From assembly GCA_017405675.1 (NCBI GenBank), contig JAFRAB010000031.1, positions 1 to 22,822 of the forward strand: a stretch of 22,822 nucleotides of DNA, given 5' to 3'. A program made the position numbers and the translations under genes. Position 1 is the stretch's first letter. The number at the start of each line of letters is the position of its first letter. Positions 14,363-22,684 of this stretch are shown here, in pieces. This stretch comes from Erysipelotrichaceae bacterium. Lineage in GTDB: Bacteria > Bacillota_I > Bacilli_A > Erysipelotrichales > Erysipelotrichaceae. The notes below the pieces were generated by a model that was not told the DNA's origin, ran no database searches, and saw nothing but the letters and a program-made list of their open reading frames with translations.

Positions 14363-15964
14363 ATGTTAAATCTTGAAAAATACAATATTACAGGTACTAA
14401 GGAAATCGTCTATAACCCTTCATATGAGGCATTATTTAAAGAAGAAATGTCTGATAAGCTGGAAGGCTATGAAAAGGGTGTCCTGACTGAACTGGACGCC
14501 GTAAACGTCATGACCGGTATCTTTACCGGACGTTCTCCTAAGGACAAATACCTGGTCGTAGATGAAAATTCAAAGGATACCGTATGGTGGACTTCACCTG
14601 AATATCCTAATGACAACCATCCGATGAGCGAAGAAGTATGGCAGCAGGTCAAGGATCTGGCTGTTAAGGAACTCAGCGGTAAGAGACTGTTTGTTGTCGA
14701 TGCTTTCTGCGGCGCCAACAAGGATACCAGAATGGCTGTCAGATTTGTCATGGAAGTTGCATGGCAGGCACACTTTGTCAGAAACATGTTCATTAAGCCT
14801 ACAGAAGAAGAGGAAAAGAATTTTGAACCTGACTTCATCGTATACTGCGCTTCAAAAGCCAAGGTTGAAAACTACAAGGAACTGGGTCTTAACTCAGAAA
14901 CATGCGTAGCCTTCAACATTACCTCCAAAGAACAGGTTATCATCAATACCTGGTATGGCGGCGAAATGAAGAAGGGTATGTTCTCAATGATGAACTACTA
15001 TCTGCCATTAAAGGGCATTGCCAGCATGCACTGCTCAGCCAATACCGATATGGAAGGCAAGAATACAGCTATTTTCTTCGGACTTTCCGGCACAGGCAAG
15101 ACCACCTTATCAACAGATCCTAAGAGACTGCTGGTAGGTGATGACGAACACGGCTGGGATGACAACGGTGTCTTCAACCTGGAAGGCGGATGCTATGCCA
15201 AGGTTATCAATCTGGATAAGGATTCTGAACCTGATATCTACAACGCTATCAGAAGAGATGCCTTACTGGAAAACGTTACAGTTGATGAAAACGGTGTTAT
15301 CGACTTCGCTGATAAGAGCGTTACCGAGAATACCCGTGTATCATATCCGATCGACCATATTGAAAAGATCGTCAGACCTGTTTCAAGTGCTCCGGCTGCC
15401 GAAAATGTAATTTTCCTGTCAGCTGACGCTTTCGGTGTTCTGCCTCCTGTTTCAATTCTGACTCCTGAGCAGACTCAGTATTATTTCCTGTCAGGCTTTA
15501 CAGCTAAGCTGGCTGGAACTGAGAGAGGCATTACAGAGCCTACTCCTACATTCTCTGCCTGCTTCGGCCAGGCTTTCCTGGAACTGCATCCTACCAAGTA
15601 TGCAGAAGAACTGGTCAGAAAGATGGAAATGTCCGGTGCCAAGGCTTATCTGGTCAATACCGGCTGGAACGGCACAGGCAAGCGTATCTCCATTAAGGAT
15701 ACCAGAGGAATCATTGATGCCATTTTGAATGGTGCCATCAATAATTCCCCAACAAAGAAGATACCTTACTTTAACTTCGAAGTACCAACTGTACTTGAAG
15801 GCGTAGATACAGGTATTCTGGATCCAAGAGATACATACAGTGATCCTGCAGTATGGGAAGAGAAGGCAAAGGATCTGTCATCAAGATTCATTAAGAACTT
15901 CAAGAAGTACGAAACAAACGAACACGGTAAGGCTCTGGTAGCAGCCGGACCTCACCTGGATTAA
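14363..15964 (+). CDS. pckA: Phosphoenolpyruvate carboxykinase (ATP)
   Basis: A 533-aa ATP-dependent PEP carboxykinase (oxaloacetate + ATP = PEP + CO2 + ADP), cytoplasmic, requiring Mn/Mg. Signatures: GRSPKDKY (56-63), [10 protein letters not shown], the P-loop GLSGTGKT (240-247), the metal-binding [25 protein letters not shown], the adenine region [14 protein letters not shown] and [11 protein letters not shown]. Length is normal. Being first in an operon with the sodium-pump oxaloacetate decarboxylase, 27 bases before oadA with no terminator between, suggests it works as a PEP-carboxylating, ATP-forming enzyme, as in several fermenters, rather than for gluconeogenesis. That direction is inference. 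Biased codon use suggests strong expression. Confidence 0.98.
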   Translation: MLNLEKYNITGTKEIVYNPSYEALFKEEMSDKLEGYEKGVLTELDAVNVMTGIFTGRSPKDKYLVVDENSKDTVWWTSPEYPNDNHPMSEEVWQQVKDLAVKELSGKRLFVVDAFCGANKDTRMAVRFVMEVAWQAHFVRNMFIKPTEEEEKNFEPDFIVYCASKAKVENYKELGLNSETCVAFNITSKEQVIINTWYGGEMKKGMFSMMNYYLPLKGIASMHCSANTDMEGKNTAIFFGLSGTGKTTLSTDPKRLLVGDDEHGWDDNGVFNLEGGCYAKVINLDKDSEPDIYNAIRRDALLENVTVDENGVIDFADKSVTENTRVSYPIDHIEKIVRPVSSAPAAENVIFLSADAFGVLPPVSILTPEQTQYYFLSGFTAKLAGTERGITEPTPTFSACFGQAFLELHPTKYAEELVRKMEMSGAKAYLVNTGWNGTGKRISIKDTRGIIDAILNGAINNSPTKKIPYFNFEVPTVLEGVDTGILDPRDTYSDPAVWEEKAKDLSSRFIKNFKKYETNEHGKALVAAGPHLD

Positions 15965-15991
15965 TAAAGACTATTACATAAGGAGAGTTTT

Positions 15992-17368
15992 ATGGTAAAA
16001 ATAGTGGAAACATCAGTACGTGATGGCCACCAGTCACTGTTCGCTACCAGAATGACTACTGAAGAAGTAGTCAAGCTGTGCAAGATATATGATGAGGTTG
16101 GATATCACGCTATCGAAGTATGGGGTGGTGCCACTTTTGATGCCTGCATGCGTTTCCTGAATGAAGATCCATGGGAACGATTAAGAGCAGTAAAAGCCGT
16201 TTGTAAGAAAACAAAACTGCAGATGCTGTTCAGAGGCCAGAACATTCTGGGCTACCGTCATTATTCAGATGACGTAGTTGACATGTTCTGTAAGAAATCA
16301 ATAGAAAACGGCATAGACATCATCAGAGTATTTGATGCTCTGAATGATATCCGTAATCTGGAAATGGCCGTCAAGGCTACAAAGAAATATGGCGGTGAAT
16401 GTCAGATCGCTCTGTCATATACCACATCACCGGTACACACAATAGACTACTATGTGTCACTGGCTAAGGAAATCGAGTCCATGGGTGCCGATTCAATCTG
16501 CATCAAGGACATGGCCGGTGTTCTGACACCTGAAGATGCAACCAAGCTGGTTAAGGCACTGAAAAAAGAAGTAAAGCTTCCTTTGGAACTGCATTCACAC
16601 TGCACGGCTGGTGTCTGCGAGATGACCTATATGGCAGCTATTAAAGCCGGTGTTGATATTGTGGATACCTCAATGTCACCGCTGTCAAACGGTACCGCTC
16701 AGCCTTCAACACAGGCTCTCAATACAGCACTTAAGGGCACGAAGTTTGATCCTAAGCTGAATCTGAAGGCCATTCATGAAGCTGAACCGATCGTTACCGC
16801 AATAGTAGACAAATATCTCAAGAACGGTTTACTTAATCCAAAGTCATTTGAGATCAACCCTAACATTCTTAAATATCAGGTACCTGGCGGAATGCTTTCA
16901 AACTTAATCAAGCAGTTAACTGACCAGGATGCCATGGATAAATACGAAGAAGTACTGCAGGAAATCCCTACAGTAAGAAAGGATCTCGGTTATCCTCCTC
17001 TGGTAACACCTATGTCACAGATGGTCGGTACACAGGCTGTACTGAATATCCTGAACGGTGAAAGATACAAGATCGTAGCCAAGGAAGTCAAGGATTATCT
17101 GCATGGCAGATACGGCAAGACTCCTGCTCCGGTTAATGAGGAAGTAAGAAAGAAGATCATCGGCGATGATGAGATCATTACCTGCCGTCCGGCTGACCTG
17201 CTGGAACCTGAGTTTGAAAAGCTCAAGGCTCAGTACAGCGACATTGCCAGAAGCGATGAAGATGTATTGTCACTGGCTCTGTTTGAACAGGTTGCCACCA
17301 GGTTCCTGTCCGATAAGTACAATCCGAAACCGGAAGTTGAGATCGAAGAATTCGAGATGTTCATTTAG
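15992..17368 (+). CDS. oadA: Oxaloacetate decarboxylase alpha subunit (carboxyltransferase), without biotin domain
   Basis: A 458-aa carboxyltransferase subunit moving the carboxyl group from oxaloacetate to the carrier biotin, giving pyruvate. Signatures: RDGHQSLFATR (10-20) with the metal-binding Asp, GGATFDACMRFL, RGQN, catalytic lysine K172 in IKDMAG, metal-binding H201 and H203 in LHSHCTAG, and the PYC/OADA domain ending at about 425. The usual C-terminal Pro/Ala linker and biotinyl domain (full-length OadA is near 590 aa) are absent; the biotin carrier is encoded two genes downstream. AAGGAGAG precedes the ATG. A transcarboxylase or pyruvate carboxylase B subunit has the same domain, but the oadB neighbour settles the assignment. 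Confidence 0.96.
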   Translation: MVKIVETSVRDGHQSLFATRMTTEEVVKLCKIYDEVGYHAIEVWGGATFDACMRFLNEDPWERLRAVKAVCKKTKLQMLFRGQNILGYRHYSDDVVDMFCKKSIENGIDIIRVFDALNDIRNLEMAVKATKKYGGECQIALSYTTSPVHTIDYYVSLAKEIESMGADSICIKDMAGVLTPEDATKLVKALKKEVKLPLELHSHCTAGVCEMTYMAAIKAGVDIVDTSMSPLSNGTAQPSTQALNTALKGTKFDPKLNLKAIHEAEPIVTAIVDKYLKNGLLNPKSFEINPNILKYQVPGGMLSNLIKQLTDQDAMDKYEEVLQEIPTVRKDLGYPPLVTPMSQMVGTQAVLNILNGERYKIVAKEVKDYLHGRYGKTPAPVNEEVRKKIIGDDEIITCRPADLLEPEFEKLKAQYSDIARSDEDVLSLALFEQVATRFLSDKYNPKPEVEIEEFEMFI

Positions 17369-17379
17369 GAGGGACGGCT

Positions 17380-17646
17380 ATGTTGGAATTAATACACACT
17401 TATTCAGGCATATTCGCCATCATCGTATACTCACTGATCCTGTTCCTTATTCTGAAGTTCAGAAAACCGACAGTTAAGGAAGAGGAACCTGAGGAAGAAG
17501 AACAGCCACAGCCAGTCAGTGAAAACGTATCACGTCTGGATCCGAATGATGAAGACGCGGTAGTTGCCAGTCTGATCGCTTCAATTGAATATCGTAATGA
17601 AGTAAAGAAAGACGTCAGAATCGTCTCCGTAAGAGAGGTAAGATAG
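17380..17646 (+). CDS. oadG: Oxaloacetate decarboxylase gamma-type subunit
   Basis: A small 88-aa subunit with one N-terminal membrane span (about residues 8-26, GIFAIIVYSLILFLIL), a basic stop (KFRK), an acidic and proline-rich linker (KEEEPEEEEQPQP) and a C-terminal segment DPNDEDAVVASLIASIEYR ending in VRIVSVREV. That order is typical of the OAD gamma family, which holds the alpha and biotin subunits on the membrane beta subunit and can bind zinc through the C-terminal tail. The zinc-type histidines of Klebsiella OadG are not obvious. TAGGAGGG overlaps the oadA stop codon, so translation is likely coupled. Enterococcal OadH is an alternative name for a similar role. Confidence 0.82.
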   Translation: MLELIHTYSGIFAIIVYSLILFLILKFRKPTVKEEEPEEEEQPQPVSENVSRLDPNDEDAVVASLIASIEYRNEVKKDVRIVSVREVR

Positions 17647-17647
17647 T

Positions 17648-17995
17648 ATGAAAGTATATAAAGTCAAAGTCAACGGAAAAGTATACGAAGTAGAAGTAGA
17701 AGCAGTTGACGAAGTAAACGGCAGCATTAAGACTGAAGCTGCAGTACCGGTTGTCAAGGAGAACAAGCCGGTCGCTGAAGGCGATAAGATTATTGCTGCT
17801 CCTATCTCCGGTAAAGTAATGGAAGTTAAGGTTAAGATCGGTGATATGGTTAAAAAGGGACAGACCGTGGCTATAATTGAAGCCATGAAGCTGGAAAACG
17901 AAATTCAGTCTGCCTATGACGGCAAAGTTGTTGATATCAGAGCTGGCAAGGGCGACGACATTAAGAATAAGGAAGCTCTGATCGTTCTGGAATAA
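17648..17995 (+). CDS. Biotin carrier protein of the oxaloacetate decarboxylase
   Basis: A 115-aa biotin carboxyl carrier resembling MmdC/GcdC/OadD. The N-terminal ~22 residues form a conserved YKVKVNGKVYEVEVE strand pair. A short linker to about residue 45 is less Pro/Ala-rich than usual. The biotinyl domain (46-115) contains EAMKLE with the acceptor lysine K81, preceded by the IIAAPISGKV strand and followed by VDIRAGKGDDIKNKEALIVLE. It would shuttle the carboxyl group from OadA to OadB. It starts 1 base after the oadG stop and ends 3 bases before birA. Confidence 0.96.
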   Translation: MKVYKVKVNGKVYEVEVEAVDEVNGSIKTEAAVPVVKENKPVAEGDKIIAAPISGKVMEVKVKIGDMVKKGQTVAIIEAMKLENEIQSAYDGKVVDIRAGKGDDIKNKEALIVLE

Positions 17996-17998
17996 AAA

Positions 17999-18712
17999 AT
18001 GCAGAGAATCGATTTTGATACCATTGATTCTACTAATACATTTCTGAAGAACAATTATGACCATCTGCAGGATATGACATTTGTAAGTGCTCTTCTACAG
18101 ACAGCAGGAAGAGGCCGCAATAACCGCAGATGGATCAGTGATAAAGGCAACAGCCTGATGTTCTCTGTTCTGTTATTAAGCAGATGCTATCTGGAACATT
18201 ACAGGTGCCTGTCTATATTGGCTGCTTATGCGGTAATAAAAGTTCTGGAAATGAACGGATTGAAAGATCTTTCACTGAAATGGCCTAATGATGTATATGC
18301 CAGCGGTGAAAAGATCTGCGGTATTCTGCTGGAAGGCGTATCCAGGGAAAAAATGGAATGTCTGATAATCGGAGTGGGAATAAATGTCAATCAGAGATCA
18401 TTTGAAGGTGATTATCTGCGTAAACCTACTTCCGTTTATTTGCAGACCGGTAAAATAACTGACATAGAGTCTTTCAAGGAACAGGTATACGGGGTTTTTG
18501 AAAGAAACCTTGAACTGTTAAGAGAAGGACATGACTTCTACGATGAGATAATCAGATATGATTATCTGAAAGGCAGAAAGGCAGTTGCGGAAATCAACGG
18601 CAGCCGGAAAGAAGTGGAAATACTCGGTATCAACAGAGACTATACTTTGAGGATACGTTACGACGGTAACGAATCTGATATGGACTCAGGTGAAATCACA
18701 TTTCATCTGTAA
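17999..18712 (+). CDS. birA: Biotin--protein ligase, class I (no DNA-binding domain)
   Basis: A 237-aa ligase that activates biotin with ATP and attaches it to the carrier lysine. Signatures: IDSTNTFLK at the N-terminus, the biotinyl-AMP loop TAGRGRNNRRW (GRGR at 37-40), LKWPNDVY (93-100), CGILLEG and VGINVN, then the small C-terminal SH3-like domain. It lacks the N-terminal helix-turn-helix of bifunctional BirA, so it cannot repress biotin genes. Its place directly after the carrier gene, inside the oad operon, suggests it is made to charge that carrier, though it may also serve acetyl-CoA carboxylase. The ribosome site is weak (GGAATAAAAAATG), so translation probably depends on coupling to the upstream gene. 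Confidence 0.96.
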   Translation: MQRIDFDTIDSTNTFLKNNYDHLQDMTFVSALLQTAGRGRNNRRWISDKGNSLMFSVLLLSRCYLEHYRCLSILAAYAVIKVLEMNGLKDLSLKWPNDVYASGEKICGILLEGVSREKMECLIIGVGINVNQRSFEGDYLRKPTSVYLQTGKITDIESFKEQVYGVFERNLELLREGHDFYDEIIRYDYLKGRKAVAEINGSRKEVEILGINRDYTLRIRYDGNESDMDSGEITFHL

Positions 18713-18723
18713 GGGAGGATAAT

Positions 18724-19842
18724 ATGAGTTTTTTATATGAAAATCTGTTTGCCTTAACGTGGCAGCAGGTAACAATGTGGGTAGTAGGAGGCATACTTAT
18801 CTATCTGGCAATCAAGAAAGATATGGAACCTTCACTGTTACTGCCTATCGGCTTTGGTGCCATTCTTGTTAACCTGCCGTTCTCAGGGGCAGTTAATCAG
18901 TATATAAATGGAGTGTTCCAGGAAGGCCCGCTGTCAACACTGTATGACATGGGTATTTCCAACGAACTGTTCCCATTACTGCTGTTCATCGGCATAGGAG
19001 CCATGTGTGACTTCGGTCCGTTGCTGGCTAACCCTTGGCTGATGCTGTTTGGAGCTGCTGCTCAGTTTGGTATCTTCGTTACCTTCTGTCTGGGCTCAAT
19101 GTTCTTCGCTACAAATGATGCTGCATCTATCGCTACTATCGGTGCTGCCGACGGTCCGACCGCAATTGTTGTAGCCCTGAAGCTCCATTCTTCCTATCTG
19201 AGCCCGATCATGGTTGCTGCATATTCCTACATGGCATTAGTACCAATTATCCAGCCTCCTGTAATAAGAGCTCTGACGACAAAGGAAGAAAGAAAGATAC
19301 GCATGGACTATGAACCTAAGAAGGTTTCACAGCTCACACGTATTCTGTTCCCAATCATCATTACAGTAGTAGCCGGTTTCGTATCTCCGGGTGCTGTATC
19401 ATTGGTTGGCTTCCTGATGTTCGGTAACCTGTTAAAGGAATGCGGTGTATTGAAGAGCCTGTCTGATACGGCTCAGGGTGCATTGGCTAACCTGATCACT
19501 CTGATTCTGGGTATTACGATTGCTTCTCAGATGCAGGCTGAACAGTTCCTGCAGGTTGATACTCTGATCATCTTAGGCTTAGGTCTGTTTGCCTTCGTAT
19601 TCGATACAGCCGGCGGCGTCCTGTTTGCCAAGTTTGTAAACCTGTTCCTCAAGAGCAAGGTCAATCCAATGATCGGTGCTGCAGGTATTTCTGCCTTCCC
19701 AATGTCCGGAAGAATCATTCATAAGATGGGCTTACAGGAAGACAATCAGAACTTCCTGTTAATGTACTCAATGGCAGTTAACGTTTCAGGTCAGATCGCA
19801 TCCGTTATTGCGGGTGGCATGATGTTAAGTTTCTTCATGTAA
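18724..19842 (+). CDS. oadB: Oxaloacetate decarboxylase beta subunit (Na+ pump)
   Basis: A 372-aa integral membrane subunit with about 9-11 hydrophobic spans that decarboxylates carboxybiotin and couples it to Na+ export. Signatures: GIGAMCDFGPLLANP with the conserved sodium-site Asp (most homologues read GAMTDFGP), TIGAADGPTAIVVA, AYSYMALVP with the conserved Tyr, NPMIGAAGISAFPMSGRI, and the late NVSGQIASVIAGG segment matching the conserved Asn-Gly-Ser set. Length is at the short end for the family. AGGGAGGA precedes the ATG. Paralogues in methylmalonyl-CoA, glutaconyl-CoA and malonate decarboxylases share this subunit, but the OadA-type partner points to oxaloacetate. Confidence 0.96.
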   Translation: MSFLYENLFALTWQQVTMWVVGGILIYLAIKKDMEPSLLLPIGFGAILVNLPFSGAVNQYINGVFQEGPLSTLYDMGISNELFPLLLFIGIGAMCDFGPLLANPWLMLFGAAAQFGIFVTFCLGSMFFATNDAASIATIGAADGPTAIVVALKLHSSYLSPIMVAAYSYMALVPIIQPPVIRALTTKEERKIRMDYEPKKVSQLTRILFPIIITVVAGFVSPGAVSLVGFLMFGNLLKECGVLKSLSDTAQGALANLITLILGITIASQMQAEQFLQVDTLIILGLGLFAFVFDTAGGVLFAKFVNLFLKSKVNPMIGAAGISAFPMSGRIIHKMGLQEDNQNFLLMYSMAVNVSGQIASVIAGGMMLSFFM

Positions 19843-19856
19843 GGAGGTAAGTTATA

Positions 19857-20000
19857 ATGAATTTCACACCAATGAATTTTATATATAATCTTGTCTATAT
19901 CCTGAAAGGTGAAATTGGGACATTCTTCACATTAGGTATCATTGCCTTATCAACAATGATCCTTAACAAAGTACTTGAAAACAAGGATATTGAGGAATAA
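19857..20000 (+). CDS. 47-aa predicted membrane peptide ending the oad operon
   Basis: A short ORF with an excellent ribosome site, AAGGAGGT (19841-19848), which overlaps the oadB stop codon. The product starts MNFTPMNFIYNLVYILKGE, continues with a hydrophobic span of about 18 residues (IGTFFTLGIIALSTMIL) and ends in a charged NKVLENKDIEE tail, so it looks like a single-span membrane peptide. It sits 14 bases after oadB and before the operon terminator. I do not recognise it. By position it may be an extra small subunit of the decarboxylase, comparable in size and idea to MmdE of methylmalonyl-CoA decarboxylase, but no homology is claimed. Confidence 0.75.
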   Translation: MNFTPMNFIYNLVYILKGEIGTFFTLGIIALSTMILNKVLENKDIEE

Positions 20001-20015
20001 TCAGATTTAGAATAC

Positions 20016-20042
20016 TGAACCGGGGAAACCCGGTTTTGTTTG
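20016..20042 (+). terminator. Terminator of the pckA-oad operon
   Basis: AACCGGG (20018-20024), GAAA tetraloop, CCCGGTT (20029-20035), then TTGTTTGT. Placed 17 bases after the stop of the 47-aa ORF, which supports that ORF being part of the operon. Confidence 0.9.
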
Positions 20043-20068
20043 TGATAAACTGATAACAGGTGACTAAG

Positions 20069-21475
20069 ATGATAAAGGTAAGATCATATGATTATGTGGA
20101 AGACAGCCTGCTGAAATATGCTGTCATAATTGCGAAACATGAGGGTAAGTGGGTTTTCTGCAAGCATAAGGAAAGAAATACTCTTGAGATCCCCGGAGGG
20201 CACCGTGAACCGGGAGAGGATATCTTTTTTACGGCCAATAGAGAATTATATGAGGAAACAGGAGCGATAGAATATGATCTGAAGCCTGTATGTTATTATT
20301 CCGTTTGTGATAATGACGGCAACGAGTCATATGGAAAGCTTTTCTATGCTGAAATAAGGATATTTGAAAAAGAACTTCACAGTGAAATGGAAAAGACTGA
20401 GTTTCTGAGTAAGCTGCCAAAGAAGTGGACCTACCCGGATATTCAGCCAAAGCTTATTGATTTTGCGGAAGAAAGAGAATACAGAGAAATAGTCTGCGTC
20501 ATGGATGTTCAGGAACTGCTTAACAGATTTGTGGATCATGAAATAAAGAGTTACAGAGTTGTTGATTCGTCACAGAACAGTGATTACAGGCTGAACCTGA
20601 TAATTGATAACAGATATGTACTGAGAATCAATGATCCTGTTGTTACTGAACAGAGATTATCAGAGATCGACGGACTTGTCAGGAAATATAATAACTGTGG
20701 TATTAAGGCACCTTGCTTGATAAGAAACAAGGAAGGCAGATATCTCAGTGAATACGGAGACAGGATCTGTTATGTGTCTGAATACCTGGATTATCCGACA
20801 TTATCGCAATGCGGATATGAAATCCATAAAGAGGTATATGATGAAGTATTCAGGTTTATAGGACTATTTACCCAGAAGTATAAAGATAAGGATCTGATGA
20901 GCATCAATTCAATGTGGAGTCTTATTGATCTGGCTCCTCTGGATAATGGAATAGATGAAAAACAGGAAAATCTGGACAATCTGATTTATTATCTTAAGAG
21001 AAAAGGATACCGGGAACTGGCAGACAGTATAAGCAAATTTAATAATTCAAGACGAAAAAGAATTATCAAGGTATATAAAAAGCTGCCGAGATGCAGCATT
21101 CAGGGTGACCTAAACTGGTCCAATATTCTGGTCGATAACAGCCATTTTATCGGACTGATAGATTTCAACATGGCCGGTACGGAAGTAAATATAAATCAAT
21201 TTGTCTGCGAAACTAATTATTTTCTGGAAGAAACAGAGTTCAATAATATGAGTGCGGCAGAACTGTATGAACGTGTTATAAAAACACAGGATGAAAGACT
21301 TGCATTGATATTGGAGAACTATCAGCTGAATGAACTGGAAAAGAGTGTCATCGAAGATTACCGCAGCATATCACTGATTTCCCGGTTCCCGAATGTCTGT
21401 TTCTATAAGTGGGCATTCAAAGAAGATGCTGAAAAAGCGGAACAGTTCATTGAACTGATTTTACGGAGGAACTGA
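20069..21475 (+). CDS. Nudix hydrolase fused to an APH-type kinase
   Basis: A 468-aa two-domain protein. Residues about 1-140 are a Nudix domain with a complete Nudix box at 44-66 (G-x5-E-x7-REL-x-EE-x-G-A), so pyrophosphate-bond hydrolysis of a nucleoside diphosphate derivative is likely; the flanking WVFCKHKERNTLEIPGG resembles YtkD-type sanitising enzymes. Residues about 150-465 are an aminoglycoside-phosphotransferase/choline-kinase-like domain with a catalytic loop QGDLNWSNIL (345-354; D347, N352) and a metal Asp in IDFNMAG (D365). The usual loop His is Gln345. ATG 20069 is chosen because AGGTGA (20058-20063) precedes it; GTG 20060 falls inside that site. The MFS gene starts 1 base after the stop, so both are one unit. 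Substrates are unknown. Confidence 0.88.
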   Translation: MIKVRSYDYVEDSLLKYAVIIAKHEGKWVFCKHKERNTLEIPGGHREPGEDIFFTANRELYEETGAIEYDLKPVCYYSVCDNDGNESYGKLFYAEIRIFEKELHSEMEKTEFLSKLPKKWTYPDIQPKLIDFAEEREYREIVCVMDVQELLNRFVDHEIKSYRVVDSSQNSDYRLNLIIDNRYVLRINDPVVTEQRLSEIDGLVRKYNNCGIKAPCLIRNKEGRYLSEYGDRICYVSEYLDYPTLSQCGYEIHKEVYDEVFRFIGLFTQKYKDKDLMSINSMWSLIDLAPLDNGIDEKQENLDNLIYYLKRKGYRELADSISKFNNSRRKRIIKVYKKLPRCSIQGDLNWSNILVDNSHFIGLIDFNMAGTEVNINQFVCETNYFLEETEFNNMSAAELYERVIKTQDERLALILENYQLNELEKSVIEDYRSISLISRFPNVCFYKWAFKEDAEKAEQFIELILRRN

Positions 21476-21476
21476 A

Positions 21477-22664
21477 GTGAGCATCAGAAACAATTATAAC
21501 CACACAATATATGCGAGTTATATCGGATACATTACGCAGGCAATAGTTAATAACTTTGCCCCTTTACTGTTTATCACGTTCTCTCATCAGTTCTCTCTGA
21601 CTCTGGATAAGATAGCTTTGATAACAACCTTGAATTTTCTGGTACAGCTTATTGTAGACCGGCTTTCAGCTGGTTTTGTGGACAGAATAGGATATCGTAT
21701 ATCTGTTATACTTGCTCATGTGTTTTCAGCGGCCGGCCTGATTTCTCTCGGCATATTACCTGGTATCATAGCAGACAGCTATGCAGGAATACTGATCTCT
21801 GTAGTTCTGTATGCCATAGGCGGCGGTTTGATTGAAGTACTGATCAGTCCGATTGTTGAAGCATGTCCAACGGAAAAGAAAGAAGCAGTAATGAGCCTGC
21901 TTCATTCATTCTACTGCTGGGGACATGTAGGAGTAATACTTATATCTACACTGTTCTTTACCCTGGCGGGTATTGATAAATGGCAGTATATGTCTATGTT
22001 ATGGGCACTAATACCTTTGCTGAACTGTTTCTATTTTGCGGCTGTTCCTATTACTCACATTGCGGAAAACAGAGAACCGCTGTCATTGAAACAGCTCATG
22101 AGCGAAAAACTGTTCTGGGTATTCATGATTATTATGATCTGCTCCGGGGCCAGTGAACACTGCATGAGTCAGTGGGCTTCTGCCTTTGCGGAGGCTGGTC
22201 TCCATGTATCAAAGACAATGGGAGACTTACTTGGTCCATGTGCCTTTGCCTTATTAATGGGAACGGCCAGAGCAATATACGGCAATAACAGCGATTCATT
22301 GCCGCTGAAAAAGACAATGATGGGCAGTGCTATACTGTGCATCTTCTCATATCTGCTGGCTTCGCTGACCAACAGTGCAGTATTAGGTCTGATTGGCTGT
22401 GCCATATGCGGTTTCTCTGTTGGCATATTCTGGCCAGGTACCTTCAGTGTTATGGCAGTTGAAATGCCGGATGTTGGTACATCCATGTATGCATTAATGG
22501 CCTTAGCCGGGGATGTAGGCTGTTCAGCCGGCCCAACAATGGTAGGATTTATCGCCAATGCCTTTAATGATAATCTGAAATATGGACTGCTGGCAGCGGT
22601 GATTTTCCCGATTCTGATTCTTATAACTGTTAACAGACTTTCAGGATTAAGAAAAGACGATTGA
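21477..22664 (+). CDS. MFS transporter
   Basis: A 395-aa major facilitator superfamily permease with about 12 hydrophobic spans. Between spans 2 and 3 the signature motif A appears as DRLSAGFVDRIGYR, and HSFYCWGHVGV in span 5 resembles sugar-type FucP-like carriers. The C-terminal half repeats the six-span layout (GCAICGFSVGIFWPGTFSVMA). Substrate and direction cannot be read from the sequence. The start is GTG with GGAGGA 6-7 bases upstream. Being cotranscribed with the Nudix-kinase fusion suggests a joint task: uptake followed by phosphorylation, or modification plus efflux. The stop codon lies in the terminator stem. Confidence 0.92.
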   Translation: MSIRNNYNHTIYASYIGYITQAIVNNFAPLLFITFSHQFSLTLDKIALITTLNFLVQLIVDRLSAGFVDRIGYRISVILAHVFSAAGLISLGILPGIIADSYAGILISVVLYAIGGGLIEVLISPIVEACPTEKKEAVMSLLHSFYCWGHVGVILISTLFFTLAGIDKWQYMSMLWALIPLLNCFYFAAVPITHIAENREPLSLKQLMSEKLFWVFMIIMICSGASEHCMSQWASAFAEAGLHVSKTMGDLLGPCAFALLMGTARAIYGNNSDSLPLKKTMMGSAILCIFSYLLASLTNSAVLGLIGCAICGFSVGIFWPGTFSVMAVEMPDVGTSMYALMALAGDVGCSAGPTMVGFIANAFNDNLKYGLLAAVIFPILILITVNRLSGLRKDD

Positions 22665-22680
22665 ATTAATCGTCTTTTTT
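22652..22680 (+). terminator. Terminator of the Nudix-kinase/MFS unit
   Basis: AAAAGACGATT (22652-22662), loop GAATT, AATCGTCTTTT (22668-22678) and further T. The MFS TGA stop (22662-22664) straddles the stem and loop. Confidence 0.94.
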
Positions 22681-22684
22681 GTCG

